Below, in pieces: positions 52,820 to 61,144 of a stretch of DNA of 64,000 nucleotides. The notes below the pieces were generated by a model that searched no databases, was not told the origin of the DNA, and worked only from the letters and a program-made list of their open reading frames with translations. The first letter of the stretch is position 1, and each line of letters begins with the position of its first letter. This stretch comes from Segatella cerevisiae (GTDB lineage: Bacteria; Bacteroidota; Bacteroidia; Bacteroidales; Bacteroidaceae), in contig NZ_JAMXLY010000009.1 in the NCBI RefSeq assembly GCF_024054555.1, forward strand, positions 1 through 64,000. Direction: 5' to 3'. Made by a program: the position numbers and the translations under genes.

Positions 52820-53011
52820 ATGTCCTCATTTGGAGTCTTAAAAGAATTGAATTGCAGTCTCCAGAATGGGGGCGAGCTTCTGATGGATATGTTCAACAAG
52901 CGGAAGACCATGGCTATCAGGTACGATGATGCCTTGGAGACTTTGGACGGTGACGAGAACAAACTCCTTTATCTCATTTCCCAAGGAGTTATCCTTTTCG
53001 TAACTTTTTGA
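52820..53011 (+). pseudogene. Possible fragment of an unknown gene
   Basis: A 63-codon frame with a protein-like stretch (GGELLMDMFNKRKTMAIRYD and ALETLDGDENKLLYLISQGV) that looks like real coding sequence. It has no promoter and no complete domain, and its last residues (ILFVTF) look like out-of-frame read-through. Probably a relic of a larger gene. I cannot name the family. Confidence 0.3.
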
Positions 53012-53117
53012 GTGGCGTAGAGGTTGGTAAACATGAATGTAGGAGCTAAGTTAAGTACCTGTCATTAATAGGCACCTACTTGTCTTTTCAATATCTGACA
53101 TTTTTAATACGTAGAAT

Positions 53118-53882
53118 ATGAATAAAGAATGGAATGCTGAAGATTATGGGAAGAATTTTAATTTCGTTCCTCAATATGGCCGTGGCGTAATAGACTTGAT
53201 TGATGCACCAAAGGGCAGTAAAGTGATTGATTTGGGTTGTGGCAACGGTATCTTGACGCATCAGTTAAAAGAGCAGGGTTTTGATGTGACAGGTGTGGAT
53301 ATGTCTGACAGTTTTTTAAAGGTAGCACAGACGAATTATCCTGATATCCATTTTTTAAAAGCGGATATTACCGCCCTAAATATTCCGGTCAAGGCAGATG
53401 TCGTTTTTTCCAATGCTGTTTTCCATTGGGTAGACCGCAAAGATCAACCGAAACTGTTGCAAGGTATTCACCGCATCTTGAAACCAGGAGGCCAGTTAGT
53501 GGCAGAATTTGGTGGATATGGCAATAATGATTTGATTCATGCAGCACTTGCAAAAGTCTTCGCGCAGCACTCTCTGCATTATGTCATGCCATTTTTCTTT
53601 CCTTCGATTGCGGAATATGCGCAGTTATTGGAGCAAGCAGGTTTAAGAATGGTCTATGCCCATCTGTTTGACAGACCAACTTTGTTAATAGGTGAACATG
53701 GGATGGAGGATTGGATCAGAATGTTTGTCCAGATTCCTTTTAGAGGGATTGACAAAAGCGAATCCGATGAAATCATTTCTGAAACGTCAGAAGCACTGAG
53801 GGATAAACTCTATAAGAATGGCAAATGGTATGCGGACTATGTGCGGTTGCGCTTCAAGGCTTTGAATGTGGCTGATTCCTGA
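53118..53882 (+). CDS. Class I SAM-dependent methyltransferase
   Basis: 254 residues, cytoplasmic. The SAM-binding motif is VIDLGCGNGILTHQL (about residues 36-50), then TGVDMSDSFL, ADIT, and FSNAVFHWV (motif IV region). The layout is closest to the trans-aconitate methyltransferase/biotin-synthesis BioC-like group, but the substrate is not deducible. Complete, with start ATG 53118. It stands alone at the edge of the accessory region, so it may have been acquired with it. Confidence 0.8.
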   Translation: MNKEWNAEDYGKNFNFVPQYGRGVIDLIDAPKGSKVIDLGCGNGILTHQLKEQGFDVTGVDMSDSFLKVAQTNYPDIHFLKADITALNIPVKADVVFSNAVFHWVDRKDQPKLLQGIHRILKPGGQLVAEFGGYGNNDLIHAALAKVFAQHSLHYVMPFFFPSIAEYAQLLEQAGLRMVYAHLFDRPTLLIGEHGMEDWIRMFVQIPFRGIDKSESDEIISETSEALRDKLYKNGKWYADYVRLRFKALNVADS

Positions 53883-54021
53883 TAGGTAATGCAAGGGATA
53901 GGCAAAAAAAAGTCCTCGTAACTCTGTATGTTCGCAGTAAGTGACAATCACTTCCTGTCGAACTTAAAAATATTATGTATAACTGCAAGTTATAAGACGA
54001 GACTGGTCTTATATAAAATAA

Positions 54022-54060
54022 AAATACAAGAAGATCTTAAACTCAGAACTTCTTGTATTT
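54022..54060. terminator. Bidirectional terminator before tRNA-His
   Basis: AAATACAAGAAG pairs with CTTCTTGTATTT (12 bp). It lies between the methyltransferase gene (plus) and tRNA-His (minus) and has A-runs and T-runs on its flanks. Confidence 0.8.
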
Positions 54061-54072
54061 CATTGTTATTGA

Positions 54073-54150
54073 TGGGGTGGGAGGAGGGACTCGAACCCAC
54101 GACATTCAGAACCACAATCTGACGCTCTAACCAACTGAACTACACCCACC
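54073..54150 (-). tRNA. tRNA-His (anticodon GTG)
   Basis: The minus strand folds to a tRNA with anticodon loop TTGTGGT (GTG), stem TCAGA/TCTGA, the extra G at position -1 and an encoded CCA (54073-54075). The acceptor is GTGGGTG with CTCCCAC, which has a T-T mismatch at pair 6-67, and the T-stem has another at 50-64. The mismatches are unusual but the rest is convincing. It follows secG on the same strand. Confidence 0.88.
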
Positions 54151-54244
54151 ATTTATTGATAAATGCTCTCTTCTGAAAGCGATTGCAAAGGTAAGGGATT
54201 TTTTTAATTTAACCAAATAAATCCCTTACTTTTTTGCAGATTTG

Positions 54245-54658
54245 TTAATTCGCAGGTGTCTTGGGTGCTTGAGGTGCAGACGGTGCACCAGCAGGAGCTC
54301 CACCTGTTGCAGGTGCTGCACCACCTTTGGCAGCATTACCGGCAGGAACACCTTGAGCGCTCTGACCTGGCATTGCAGGAATTGCCGTATTTGTAGGAGT
54401 GGCGGATTGCTCCATCACACTAGAATCTTCTGTTGATTTAGGTGCCACATAAGCACACATGATACTGATGACTACCATGGCAATAGCCAATCCCCATGTT
54501 GCCTTTTCTATGAAGTCGGTCGTCTTGCGGACACCCATGATCTGGTTGGAGGAAGAGAAGTTGGATGCCAATCCGCCTCCTTTTGATTCCTGGATCAAAA
54601 CGATGCCAATCATCAGAATTGATACCAGTACAATAATGACAATTAATACTGTATACAT
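54245..54658 (-). CDS. secG: Preprotein translocase subunit SecG
   Basis: 137 residues. Two membrane helices (about 2-20 and 53-71) with the SecG loop LIQESKGGGLASNFSSSNQ between them. SecG assists protein export through SecYEG in the inner membrane. The Ala/Pro/Gly/Gln-rich tail (about 80-137) is longer than in E. coli, as is common in Bacteroidetes. Start overlaps nothing and lies 2 bases after the TPR gene's stop; last gene of the minus-strand operon. Confidence 0.9.
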   Translation of the reverse strand: MYTVLIVIIVLVSILMIGIVLIQESKGGGLASNFSSSNQIMGVRKTTDFIEKATWGLAIAMVVISIMCAYVAPKSTEDSSVMEQSATPTNTAIPAMPGQSAQGVPAGNAAKGGAAPATGGAPAGAPSAPQAPKTPAN

Positions 54659-54660
54659 TT

Positions 54661-55491
54661 CTACTTTTTATTATTATTGATTATTAATTTTTCTAAGAAC
54701 CGTATTTGGTCTACAAAGTAAGCGCTTTTTTTTGGATAATTCAAATATAATCTCTTAATTATTTCCAAAGCCTTCTCATATCTGCCTTGTTTGATGTAAA
54801 TTCGGGCTAAAGTTTCTGTAAAATAGCCTTCATCAATGATTTCTTCCTCTTCTTTCTGTTTCTGACCGTCACCTTGCACAATTGGTTGACTTTCTCCTGT
54901 CTCGGAAGAAATTCCCGGATTGTCGGTATTCTCTTCCTCTTCTGTCTGAAGATGGAATCCACCGCCGTCATCCAGAAAACTGTCGATCAGTTCCTGTCCT
55001 TTCATCTTAGGCGCAGATTTGCTTTCTGCCTGTTTCTCTTCATCACTTTCGTTGGCCATGAGATAACTGACATAGTCGACGGCAGCATCTGCTGGTGTGG
55101 GCTGGCGGTGCTTCTTCTTTTTCTGTTCCTCTTCACTTTCAGGGGGAATGGAATCCAGAAAATTGTCGATCAGCGTAGTGGTCCGGTCTTCACCTGATGT
55201 AGTCGCCTGATCTGTGGGCTGCTCCTCCTCAGCATCTTTACTGCTGGAAGGATGATTAAACTGATAGTGTGCGGCTTCCACCATCTTGAAGATGACTTTG
55301 CGGTCGGTGATATAGATCGCTGCCCGCCGCAATTCTTCATTGAAAGACTGGTCATGGAGGATGTACAGATTCTGCAAGAGGAGCAGGCGCACAGTCTGAT
55401 AGTAAGGATGAAGCGCTAAAAGGCTGCGAAGGTCGTAGAGCGTTTCCTTATCCATTTCTTCCGGATGTTGTATCAGTTGTGTCAGTTCCAT
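54661..55491 (-). CDS. TPR-type protein of the lptE-secG operon
   Basis: 276 residues. Helical N-terminus (LTQLIQHPEEMDKETLYDL, then LLALHPYYQTVRLLLLQNLY), a long acidic, Glu/Gln-rich low-complexity middle (about 90-215), and a C-terminal TPR motif (YFTETLARIYIKQGRYEKALEII). It has no signal peptide. Conserved between lptE and secG in Bacteroidales, but its function is unknown. Stop is 2 bases before secG. Confidence 0.7.
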   Translation of the reverse strand: MELTQLIQHPEEMDKETLYDLRSLLALHPYYQTVRLLLLQNLYILHDQSFNEELRRAAIYITDRKVIFKMVEAAHYQFNHPSSSKDAEEEQPTDQATTSGEDRTTTLIDNFLDSIPPESEEEQKKKKHRQPTPADAAVDYVSYLMANESDEEKQAESKSAPKMKGQELIDSFLDDGGGFHLQTEEEENTDNPGISSETGESQPIVQGDGQKQKEEEEIIDEGYFTETLARIYIKQGRYEKALEIIKRLYLNYPKKSAYFVDQIRFLEKLIINNNKK

Positions 55492-55493
55492 AT

Positions 55494-56024
55494 TTACCAG
55501 TTTGCTACAGTTGCATTGAATATCTGGTTGACGAGATCTTTGATGATGTCCTCGACCAATTGTTCCTGGACAGAATTCAAACTCTGTGTCGTGTCATAAG
55601 TCTGGGAGGCGGAGAACTGTTTCTCGAAGTCCTGACTGTGATTAGCATTGTTCGTAAAGCGTACGTTGACAGTAATGCTCAGTTCGGTCTGGGCTGAATA
55701 GCCTTCGCTGGAAACTGATTTGTTGCGCTGGGAGTAATTCGTGATCTCACCCGAAATGACCATATCTCCATTTCTCTTGACCTGTTGTAAACGCGTATGG
55801 TTGGCAAACTCATCCTTCAGTTCATTATTGAACATCGGTCCCATAGGTCCCCATACATAGGTGGAGCGGATAGGAAACTCGTCTATCTGGATGGTCTTGG
55901 TCTTGGTATAGTCGATACTTGCGCCATTGAGTTTATAACTGACAGAGCAGGCTGCCATCGCTGAAAGCAAAATGGCAATACAGAGTACTGAGAAGAAAAC
56001 GGGTCTAGACAGTTTCTTCTTCAT
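55494..56024 (-). CDS. lptE: LptE-like LPS-assembly lipoprotein
   Basis: About 176 residues from the ATG at 56024. Lipoprotein signal LCIAILLSAMAAC, then SVSYKLNGASIDYTKTKTIQ typical of the Bacteroidetes LptE family, in which the outer-membrane lipoprotein helps LptD insert LPS. Upstream Met codons in the frame fall within the sigma-54 regulator gene and lack a signal. Stop codon is 2 bases from the TPR gene. Assignment rests on pattern and context. Confidence 0.8.
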   Translation of the reverse strand: MKKKLSRPVFFSVLCIAILLSAMAACSVSYKLNGASIDYTKTKTIQIDEFPIRSTYVWGPMGPMFNNELKDEFANHTRLQQVKRNGDMVISGEITNYSQRNKSVSSEGYSAQTELSITVNVRFTNNANHSQDFEKQFSASQTYDTTQSLNSVQEQLVEDIIKDLVNQIFNATVANW

Positions 56025-56025
56025 T

Positions 56026-57318
56026 TTATTTATTGTTTTTGCTTTCCAAACCATACTGTTTGATGCGTCTATATAAGGTGCGGTCAGATATACCTAATTC
56101 TTCGGCAGCTTTCTTTCTGTTGCCATTATTTCTTTCAAGAGCCTTTTCCACCATTTGTCGGCCGATATCATTTAAGTTCAATGATTCCGGTTCGTTGATC
56201 TCTTCTGCTATTGCATCCTCAGGTGTCGGTGTTTCTACGTTGGCATTGATCACTGGGAATGCCCTTCCGGCTGCCGGTCCTTCTGCCGCCTCGTTGATGA
56301 CAGGCAGTCTGGAAGCACCCTTCTCTGCTCCGAGGTGGGAGGCATCGAATCCTGGGGCACCGATCAGGTCGCGGGTCTCACTGACCTGTTTGCGAAGGGA
56401 ATTGAGATCTCTCCGCAGGTCACTCACATTCCCCCGCAGTTCGTAGAGGATCTTATAGAGGATTTCCCGTTCGCTCTCATAGGAATGGGCACCCGGTTTG
56501 TTGATCGTAGCGAGTTGGGTGCTCTCGATGTCCTGAGGAATATAGTGGCTGAGTATATCAGCATCTATTTCCCGTTTTTCACAGAGCACAGACATCTGTT
56601 CCGTAATGTTCTTCAATTGCCGCACATTCCCCGGCCATTTGTACTTGAGCATGAGTTGCTTGGCGTCATCGGTCAGGGTGATTTTAGGCAAATGATATTT
56701 CTCAGCCATTTGCATGGCAAAGAGTCTGAAGAGCAGGATGATGTCGTTGCCCCTTTCACGAAGTGGCGGCATTTGTATAGGGATGGTATTTAATCTATAG
56801 AAGAGATCTTCCCTGAAACGTCCTTCACTGACCGCTTTCTGCATATTCACATTTGTGGCGGCGACAATTCGGACGTCAGTGTGCAGTATCTCCTGTCCTC
56901 CGACGCGGATAAATTCTCCGGTCTCCAGTACCCTGAGAAGTCTGGCTTGTGTTGCCATAGGCAGTTCCCCGACCTCATCGAGAAAGATCGTACCCTTATT
57001 GGCGATTCCGAAATAACCCTCGCTCTGTCCGATAGCACCGGTAAAGGAACCCTTTTCATGTCCGAAAAGCTCACTGTCTATCGTCCCTTCAGGGATAGAA
57101 CCGCAGTTGATCGCAAAATATTTTTCTCGTCTTCGGGGCGAATTGTCATGGATGACGCGTGGGATGATGTCTTTGCCGACTCCTGATTCTCCGACCACGA
57201 GAACACTCAGGTCAGTTGGTGCTACCTGGATAGCAACATCAAGTGCATGATTTAAATCCTCGTTGTTTCCAACGATATTGTATCTTTGTTTGAGATTCTG
57301 AAGTTCTGTTGTATTCAT
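56026..57318 (-). CDS. Sigma-54-dependent transcriptional activator
   Basis: About 430 residues from ATG 57318. A sigma-54 AAA+ domain with Walker A GESGVGKD, the sigma-contacting GSFTGA loop, GTIFLDEVGELP (Walker B) and the arginine finger in FREDLFYRLN. Then a coiled-coil-like linker and a Fis-type HTH (NRKKAAEELGISDRTLYRRIKQYGL region, about residues 400-425). There is no receiver or sensor domain, so how it is controlled is unknown. Stop is 1 base before lptE. It may control envelope genes; targets are not visible here. Confidence 0.9.
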   Translation of the reverse strand: MNTTELQNLKQRYNIVGNNEDLNHALDVAIQVAPTDLSVLVVGESGVGKDIIPRVIHDNSPRRREKYFAINCGSIPEGTIDSELFGHEKGSFTGAIGQSEGYFGIANKGTIFLDEVGELPMATQARLLRVLETGEFIRVGGQEILHTDVRIVAATNVNMQKAVSEGRFREDLFYRLNTIPIQMPPLRERGNDIILLFRLFAMQMAEKYHLPKITLTDDAKQLMLKYKWPGNVRQLKNITEQMSVLCEKREIDADILSHYIPQDIESTQLATINKPGAHSYESEREILYKILYELRGNVSDLRRDLNSLRKQVSETRDLIGAPGFDASHLGAEKGASRLPVINEAAEGPAAGRAFPVINANVETPTPEDAIAEEINEPESLNLNDIGRQMVEKALERNNGNRKKAAEELGISDRTLYRRIKQYGLESKNNK

Positions 57319-57509
57319 TGGAATGACAAAATTACATCTTTTATTTGAGAAAACTGCAAATTTGGCAGACTTTTTTAATTTCTTCCTTAGAATCAAGTCA
57401 TTAAGATACGGGCTGGTTATGTTCCTCTCCTTAATCGAAAGACAGTTCTCGAAACTTTTGCCTGATGGAGTCCCCTTGCAGATACCTCTATTTGGCATTC
57501 AAGGCTGTT

Positions 57510-58526
57510 TCAGGGGATTTTCTTTTTCCTTTTCTGTTCAAATTTGATGAGCAAGAGTCCGATTGCAATCCAAATACATTCCCTGACACGGATAATCAAA
57601 GCGACGAAAATACCGTCAGTGGTTGTCATTGCCAGCCCTTTGACCGATAGAAGAAATCCTCCTTCACGTCCGCCGAGTTGCATGGGCATGAAAAACAAGG
57701 CATTCGCCAGTAAACTCGTAAAGGCGAGGATCAGGATACAGTCGATATAACTGACATGAGGCGTGACGACCAATAGGGCAAAAAAGATCTCGAAAGCACT
57801 CAGGATACGACAGGTTAGTTCCAGAAAAACCGCAGTGACGAAACTGCCGTGACTTTGTGCATGCAGTGCTGCAATCTGGTGGTCGATATTGTCCAGTTGC
57901 TGTAGATGCCTCGCAATAAACTTCAGTGTCTTTTTCTTCAGACCGGGAATGTGGCTGACGAGTTCCATCCCTTTCAGTGCAAGTCCTTTCCGATAACCTA
58001 CCATGAAAAACCAGATAGCCACGCAACAGAACAGTCCGATGACAGTCAGGAATATTCCCATTGCCGTATTGATTGGTTTTGTGAGAACATACAGGAATAT
58101 AGACACCAGCCAGAACCAAAAATGGCTGAAAATATGCGTCATGACAAACAAAATAACCGATGACGTCGCTCGTTCAGTCCCAATGATAGGTGCCAAGGCC
58201 ATGATCCGATAGGGTTCTCCTCCCATTAATCCAACAGGAGTGGCATAGTTGAGTGCGAATCCGGAAATCGTGAGTTTGTAGAGATACCCTAAAGGCACTT
58301 GTTTCTTCGGCTTCGACCCGTCTTTGTTGCGTTGTGATCTGAGTATGACGTTCCACGATGCCGCATTGATGGCATAGAGGAATATCCAAAGGAACACGCT
58401 TGCCAGAAACCAATAGCCGGCCCTGTAAAGGCCATTCCAAACTTCCTTGAAATCGAGTTTGGTTATCATGACGGCAAACATGAGAATACCAATGAAGAAA
58501 AAGATATTCTGATATTTCCTTTTCAT
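57510..58526 (-). CDS. Lysylphosphatidylglycerol-synthase-like flippase (multi-pass)
   Basis: 338 residues with eight or so hydrophobic segments of the LPG-synthase TM/UPF0104 family; the GLMGGEPYRIMAL and MPMQLGGREGGFL repeats are characteristic. No catalytic lysyl-transferase domain is present. Members are thought to move lipids across the inner membrane. Starts 3 bases after the PdxA stop, so it is in the same operon. Substrate unknown. Confidence 0.8.
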   Translation of the reverse strand: MKRKYQNIFFFIGILMFAVMITKLDFKEVWNGLYRAGYWFLASVFLWIFLYAINAASWNVILRSQRNKDGSKPKKQVPLGYLYKLTISGFALNYATPVGLMGGEPYRIMALAPIIGTERATSSVILFVMTHIFSHFWFWLVSIFLYVLTKPINTAMGIFLTVIGLFCCVAIWFFMVGYRKGLALKGMELVSHIPGLKKKTLKFIARHLQQLDNIDHQIAALHAQSHGSFVTAVFLELTCRILSAFEIFFALLVVTPHVSYIDCILILAFTSLLANALFFMPMQLGGREGGFLLSVKGLAMTTTDGIFVALIIRVRECIWIAIGLLLIKFEQKRKKKIP

Positions 58527-58529
58527 CGA

Positions 58530-59714
58530 TTACTCAGTTGTCTGGGTTGGGGCAGTGTTCTGATGGTCTTCTTTTGTGTTAGAGGCTGTAGATGGTTTCT
58601 TATCTGGGAAGGGGGTATTGGAATGTTTCTTTGGGATGCCGAAACGTGATTTCTCACTTTCATCCCGCTTCTCATGATAGAGCTTTCCCAAAGGATGTAC
58701 ACCGGCTTCATCATATTGTGTCCGGTTACGGAACGCGTCAATGGCAAGATAGATGGCGTGGCGGAAATTATTCGGGTCTTCCAAATCCTTGCCGGCCTTG
58801 TCATACCCTGTAGTCTGGTCACTGGCAGTTGCTATCAGAGGCAATCCTGCATTGTAAATCACACCATAGTCAGGAGAAAGTGCCTTGAAAGGTGCAAAAC
58901 CCTGGTCGTGATACATCGCCATGACACCGTCAAAAGCAGTAAATTCACCATTTCCAAAGAAGTCCTCGGCAGGATATGGGCCGAAAGCTTCGACGCCCTG
59001 ATCTGCCAATTCCTTGATGGCAGGGATGATGGCATTTTCCTCTTCTTTTCCGAATTTCCCGTTTTCACTGGTCTGAGGGTTCAGCGCCAATATTGCGATA
59101 CGTGGATTGGATATTCTGAAATCCCTCCGCAGCGTATTGAAGAACAGACGGGTCTTTTCTTCCACATTCTCTTGGGTAATGGCAGCCGGCACATCTTTAA
59201 TGTTCATGCCTTCCGTGAGACAAGCCAGCCGGATCTGCTCATTGACGAGAATGACAAGCGCTTTCTTGCCCTCTCCGATACAGGTCTCCAGATACTGAGT
59301 GTCGCCGGGGAAAGGATAGCCTTCCACCTTGATGTTCGAATCATTGATGGGAGCAGTCACCAGCACGTCGTAGGCTTCTTCACGGAAATCACTCATGGCT
59401 TTGTCCAGCGCTTTCAGAGCTGCCGTGCCGGATTCCGGGGTAGCCTGTCCGAGGTCTATTTTCGTCTCTTCCTCGTATGTTGTCAGGAGATTGATACGAC
59501 CGTCTTTCGCTTCATTGGCAGAATTGATGATGGTAAACTGGGTATTGAGATTCAAGACCTTGCGATGATAGACCGCAGCCTTTGGCGACCCGTAGATAAT
59601 AGGAGTACAGAGTTCCAGCATTGCCGGATCATCAAAGGTTTTAAAGATAAGTTCATATCCAATACCATTTGTGTCGCCGTGTGTAATGGCCACACGAATC
59701 TTTTTATCTTCCAT
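58530..59714 (-). CDS. pdxA: 4-hydroxythreonine-4-phosphate dehydrogenase
   Basis: 394 residues. PdxA oxidises 4-phospho-hydroxythreonine in pyridoxal phosphate synthesis. TLD-type motifs: ITHGDTNGIGYE near the start, LVTAPINDSN, GDTQYLE, and metal-binding MYHDQGFAPFK. Longer than E. coli PdxA (329) because of a low-complexity tail of about 45 residues (KKHSNTPFPDKKPSTASN onward). Stop 3 bases before the flippase gene. Followed upstream by a 153-base gap to rlmN. Confidence 0.9.
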   Translation of the reverse strand: MEDKKIRVAITHGDTNGIGYELIFKTFDDPAMLELCTPIIYGSPKAAVYHRKVLNLNTQFTIINSANEAKDGRINLLTTYEEETKIDLGQATPESGTAALKALDKAMSDFREEAYDVLVTAPINDSNIKVEGYPFPGDTQYLETCIGEGKKALVILVNEQIRLACLTEGMNIKDVPAAITQENVEEKTRLFFNTLRRDFRISNPRIAILALNPQTSENGKFGKEEENAIIPAIKELADQGVEAFGPYPAEDFFGNGEFTAFDGVMAMYHDQGFAPFKALSPDYGVIYNAGLPLIATASDQTTGYDKAGKDLEDPNNFRHAIYLAIDAFRNRTQYDEAGVHPLGKLYHEKRDESEKSRFGIPKKHSNTPFPDKKPSTASNTKEDHQNTAPTQTTE

Positions 59715-59867
59715 ATTGATTGATTTTGTATATTTTATGGTGACTATGAATGTGCCGTTTCAAAAAGGTGAGATTCACAGTTCCGCTTTTCTATAAGTAT
59801 AAGTCGGACTTAACGTGATAGGGAGAAGAAAAAGTTAGTCCACTCGATCCGATTCAAGTGGGGGGAC

Positions 59868-60944
59868 CTATACTTGCAGGTTCATTCTTTCTTTGCGTGC
59901 TGTGGAAAGCAGTCCGCAGGCAGCTTCTATATCTTGTCCTCTTGAGACACGGATGGTCGAGATGATTCCATGGTGATTCAGGTAGTCCCTGAAAACTTCC
60001 ATCTTGCTTGTGTCTGTCCCTTGCAAAGAGACATTAGGGATCTGGTGGAAGTGCAGCAGATTGACTCGGCAGTCTAATCCGCTCAGGAGTTTGACGAGTT
60101 CTTTGGCGTGTGTCATAGAATCGTTTACCCCTTTGAAGAGGATATATTCAAAACTGAGTCTGCGCTGATGAGAGAAATCATATTTCTTCAACAAGTGTAC
60201 GATTTCCCGAATATCCATACCTTTCTGTGCAGGCATCAGTTGCTCCCGCTGTTCCGGAATAGGGGAGTGCAGGCTGATGGCAACCTGGCAATCGCTCTCG
60301 TCCAAAAAACGTTCCAGTTTCTTCTTGATTCCCACGCTGCTCACGGTGATTCGTTTAGGACTCCATTCCCATCCGTAGTCAGCAGTCAGTATCTGTGTGA
60401 CGCGGAGGACATTATCGAGATTATTCATCGGTTCTCCCTGACCCATAAACACGATATTCGTGAGTTGGTCGACTTCCGGAAGGGAATAGATCTGATTGAG
60501 AATGTCAGCGACAGTCAGATTGCCATGGAATCCTTGTTTTCCGGTCTGGCAGAACAGGCAGTTCATCTGACAACCGACCTGACAGGAGACGCAAAGTGTG
60601 GCTCTGTTATGCTCTTCAGGGATGAAAACGGTTTCTACGAATTTAGGGGCGGCGTCCAGGTGCTCATCCTGTACTTCAGTTTTAACAGGAAAGAGGTATT
60701 TGATCGTCCCGTCTTTGGAAGTGCTGCTTTCTATCGGTTTTTCACATCCTATGCAGTAAGCCGAAGCCAGTTTGGTGCGGTTGGCTTTGGATATATTCGT
60801 CATTTCCTCAATGCTCTTGACATGCTTGACATAGAGCCATTGAGCGATCTGAGTGCCGGTAAATGCCGGCATTCCCAATTCTTGTGCAACGGCTTTCAAT
60901 TCTGAAAGTGTCTTGCCCATGAGTGGTCTCATTTCTTCATTCAT
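59868..60944 (-). CDS. rlmN: 23S rRNA (adenine-2503-C2)-methyltransferase
   Basis: 358 residues, a radical-SAM enzyme that methylates A2503 of 23S rRNA and some tRNAs. The Fe-S motif GCQMNCLFC gives Cys125, Cys129 and Cys132 (same numbering as E. coli). The second catalytic cysteine is near 343 in AACGLLST. The -7 box (60949-60956) nearly abuts the ATG at 60944, so the true start may be Met5 (60932) or Met9 (60920). First gene of the minus-strand operon. Confidence 0.94.
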   Translation of the reverse strand: MNEEMRPLMGKTLSELKAVAQELGMPAFTGTQIAQWLYVKHVKSIEEMTNISKANRTKLASAYCIGCEKPIESSTSKDGTIKYLFPVKTEVQDEHLDAAPKFVETVFIPEEHNRATLCVSCQVGCQMNCLFCQTGKQGFHGNLTVADILNQIYSLPEVDQLTNIVFMGQGEPMNNLDNVLRVTQILTADYGWEWSPKRITVSSVGIKKKLERFLDESDCQVAISLHSPIPEQREQLMPAQKGMDIREIVHLLKKYDFSHQRRLSFEYILFKGVNDSMTHAKELVKLLSGLDCRVNLLHFHQIPNVSLQGTDTSKMEVFRDYLNHHGIISTIRVSRGQDIEAACGLLSTARKERMNLQV

Positions 60945-60948
60945 ATTG

Positions 60949-60956
60949 CAAAGATA
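60949..60956 (-). promoter_or_regulatory. -7 box (TATCTTTG) for the rlmN operon
   Basis: CAAAGATA on the plus strand, 4 bases before the annotated ATG, implying transcription from about the ATG itself. Confidence 0.5.
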
Positions 60957-61009
60957 GTCATTTTTGGTGGATTTTATGATAGAACGACGTCGATTTTACA
61001 GATTTTTGT

Positions 61010-61017
61010 TAACTTTG
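61010..61017 (+). promoter_or_regulatory. -7 box (TAACTTTG) for the GT2-DUF4922 gene
   Basis: TAACTTTG, 127 bases before the ATG at 61145, leaving a long leader. Confidence 0.5.
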
Positions 61018-61144
61018 CGAGAGAATAGGTAGAAAGAGGTCGGAATGTGAAGAACACAGGATGTTCGCTATTCCTGATTTTCAGGGAATATGCCGGTCTG
61101 ATACTCTGGGAGCTATATCATTCACATATTAAAGTACCAGTTTC

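Noticed and set aside
42917..54150. Genomic island integrated at the tmRNA gene
   Set aside because: No integrase and no second copy of the tmRNA 3' end was seen in the window. The accessory content is better explained by the direct repeats around hsd.
58674..59723. 349-codon plus-strand frame
   Set aside because: Antisense to pdxA, which has all its motifs. No family resemblance in the plus frame.
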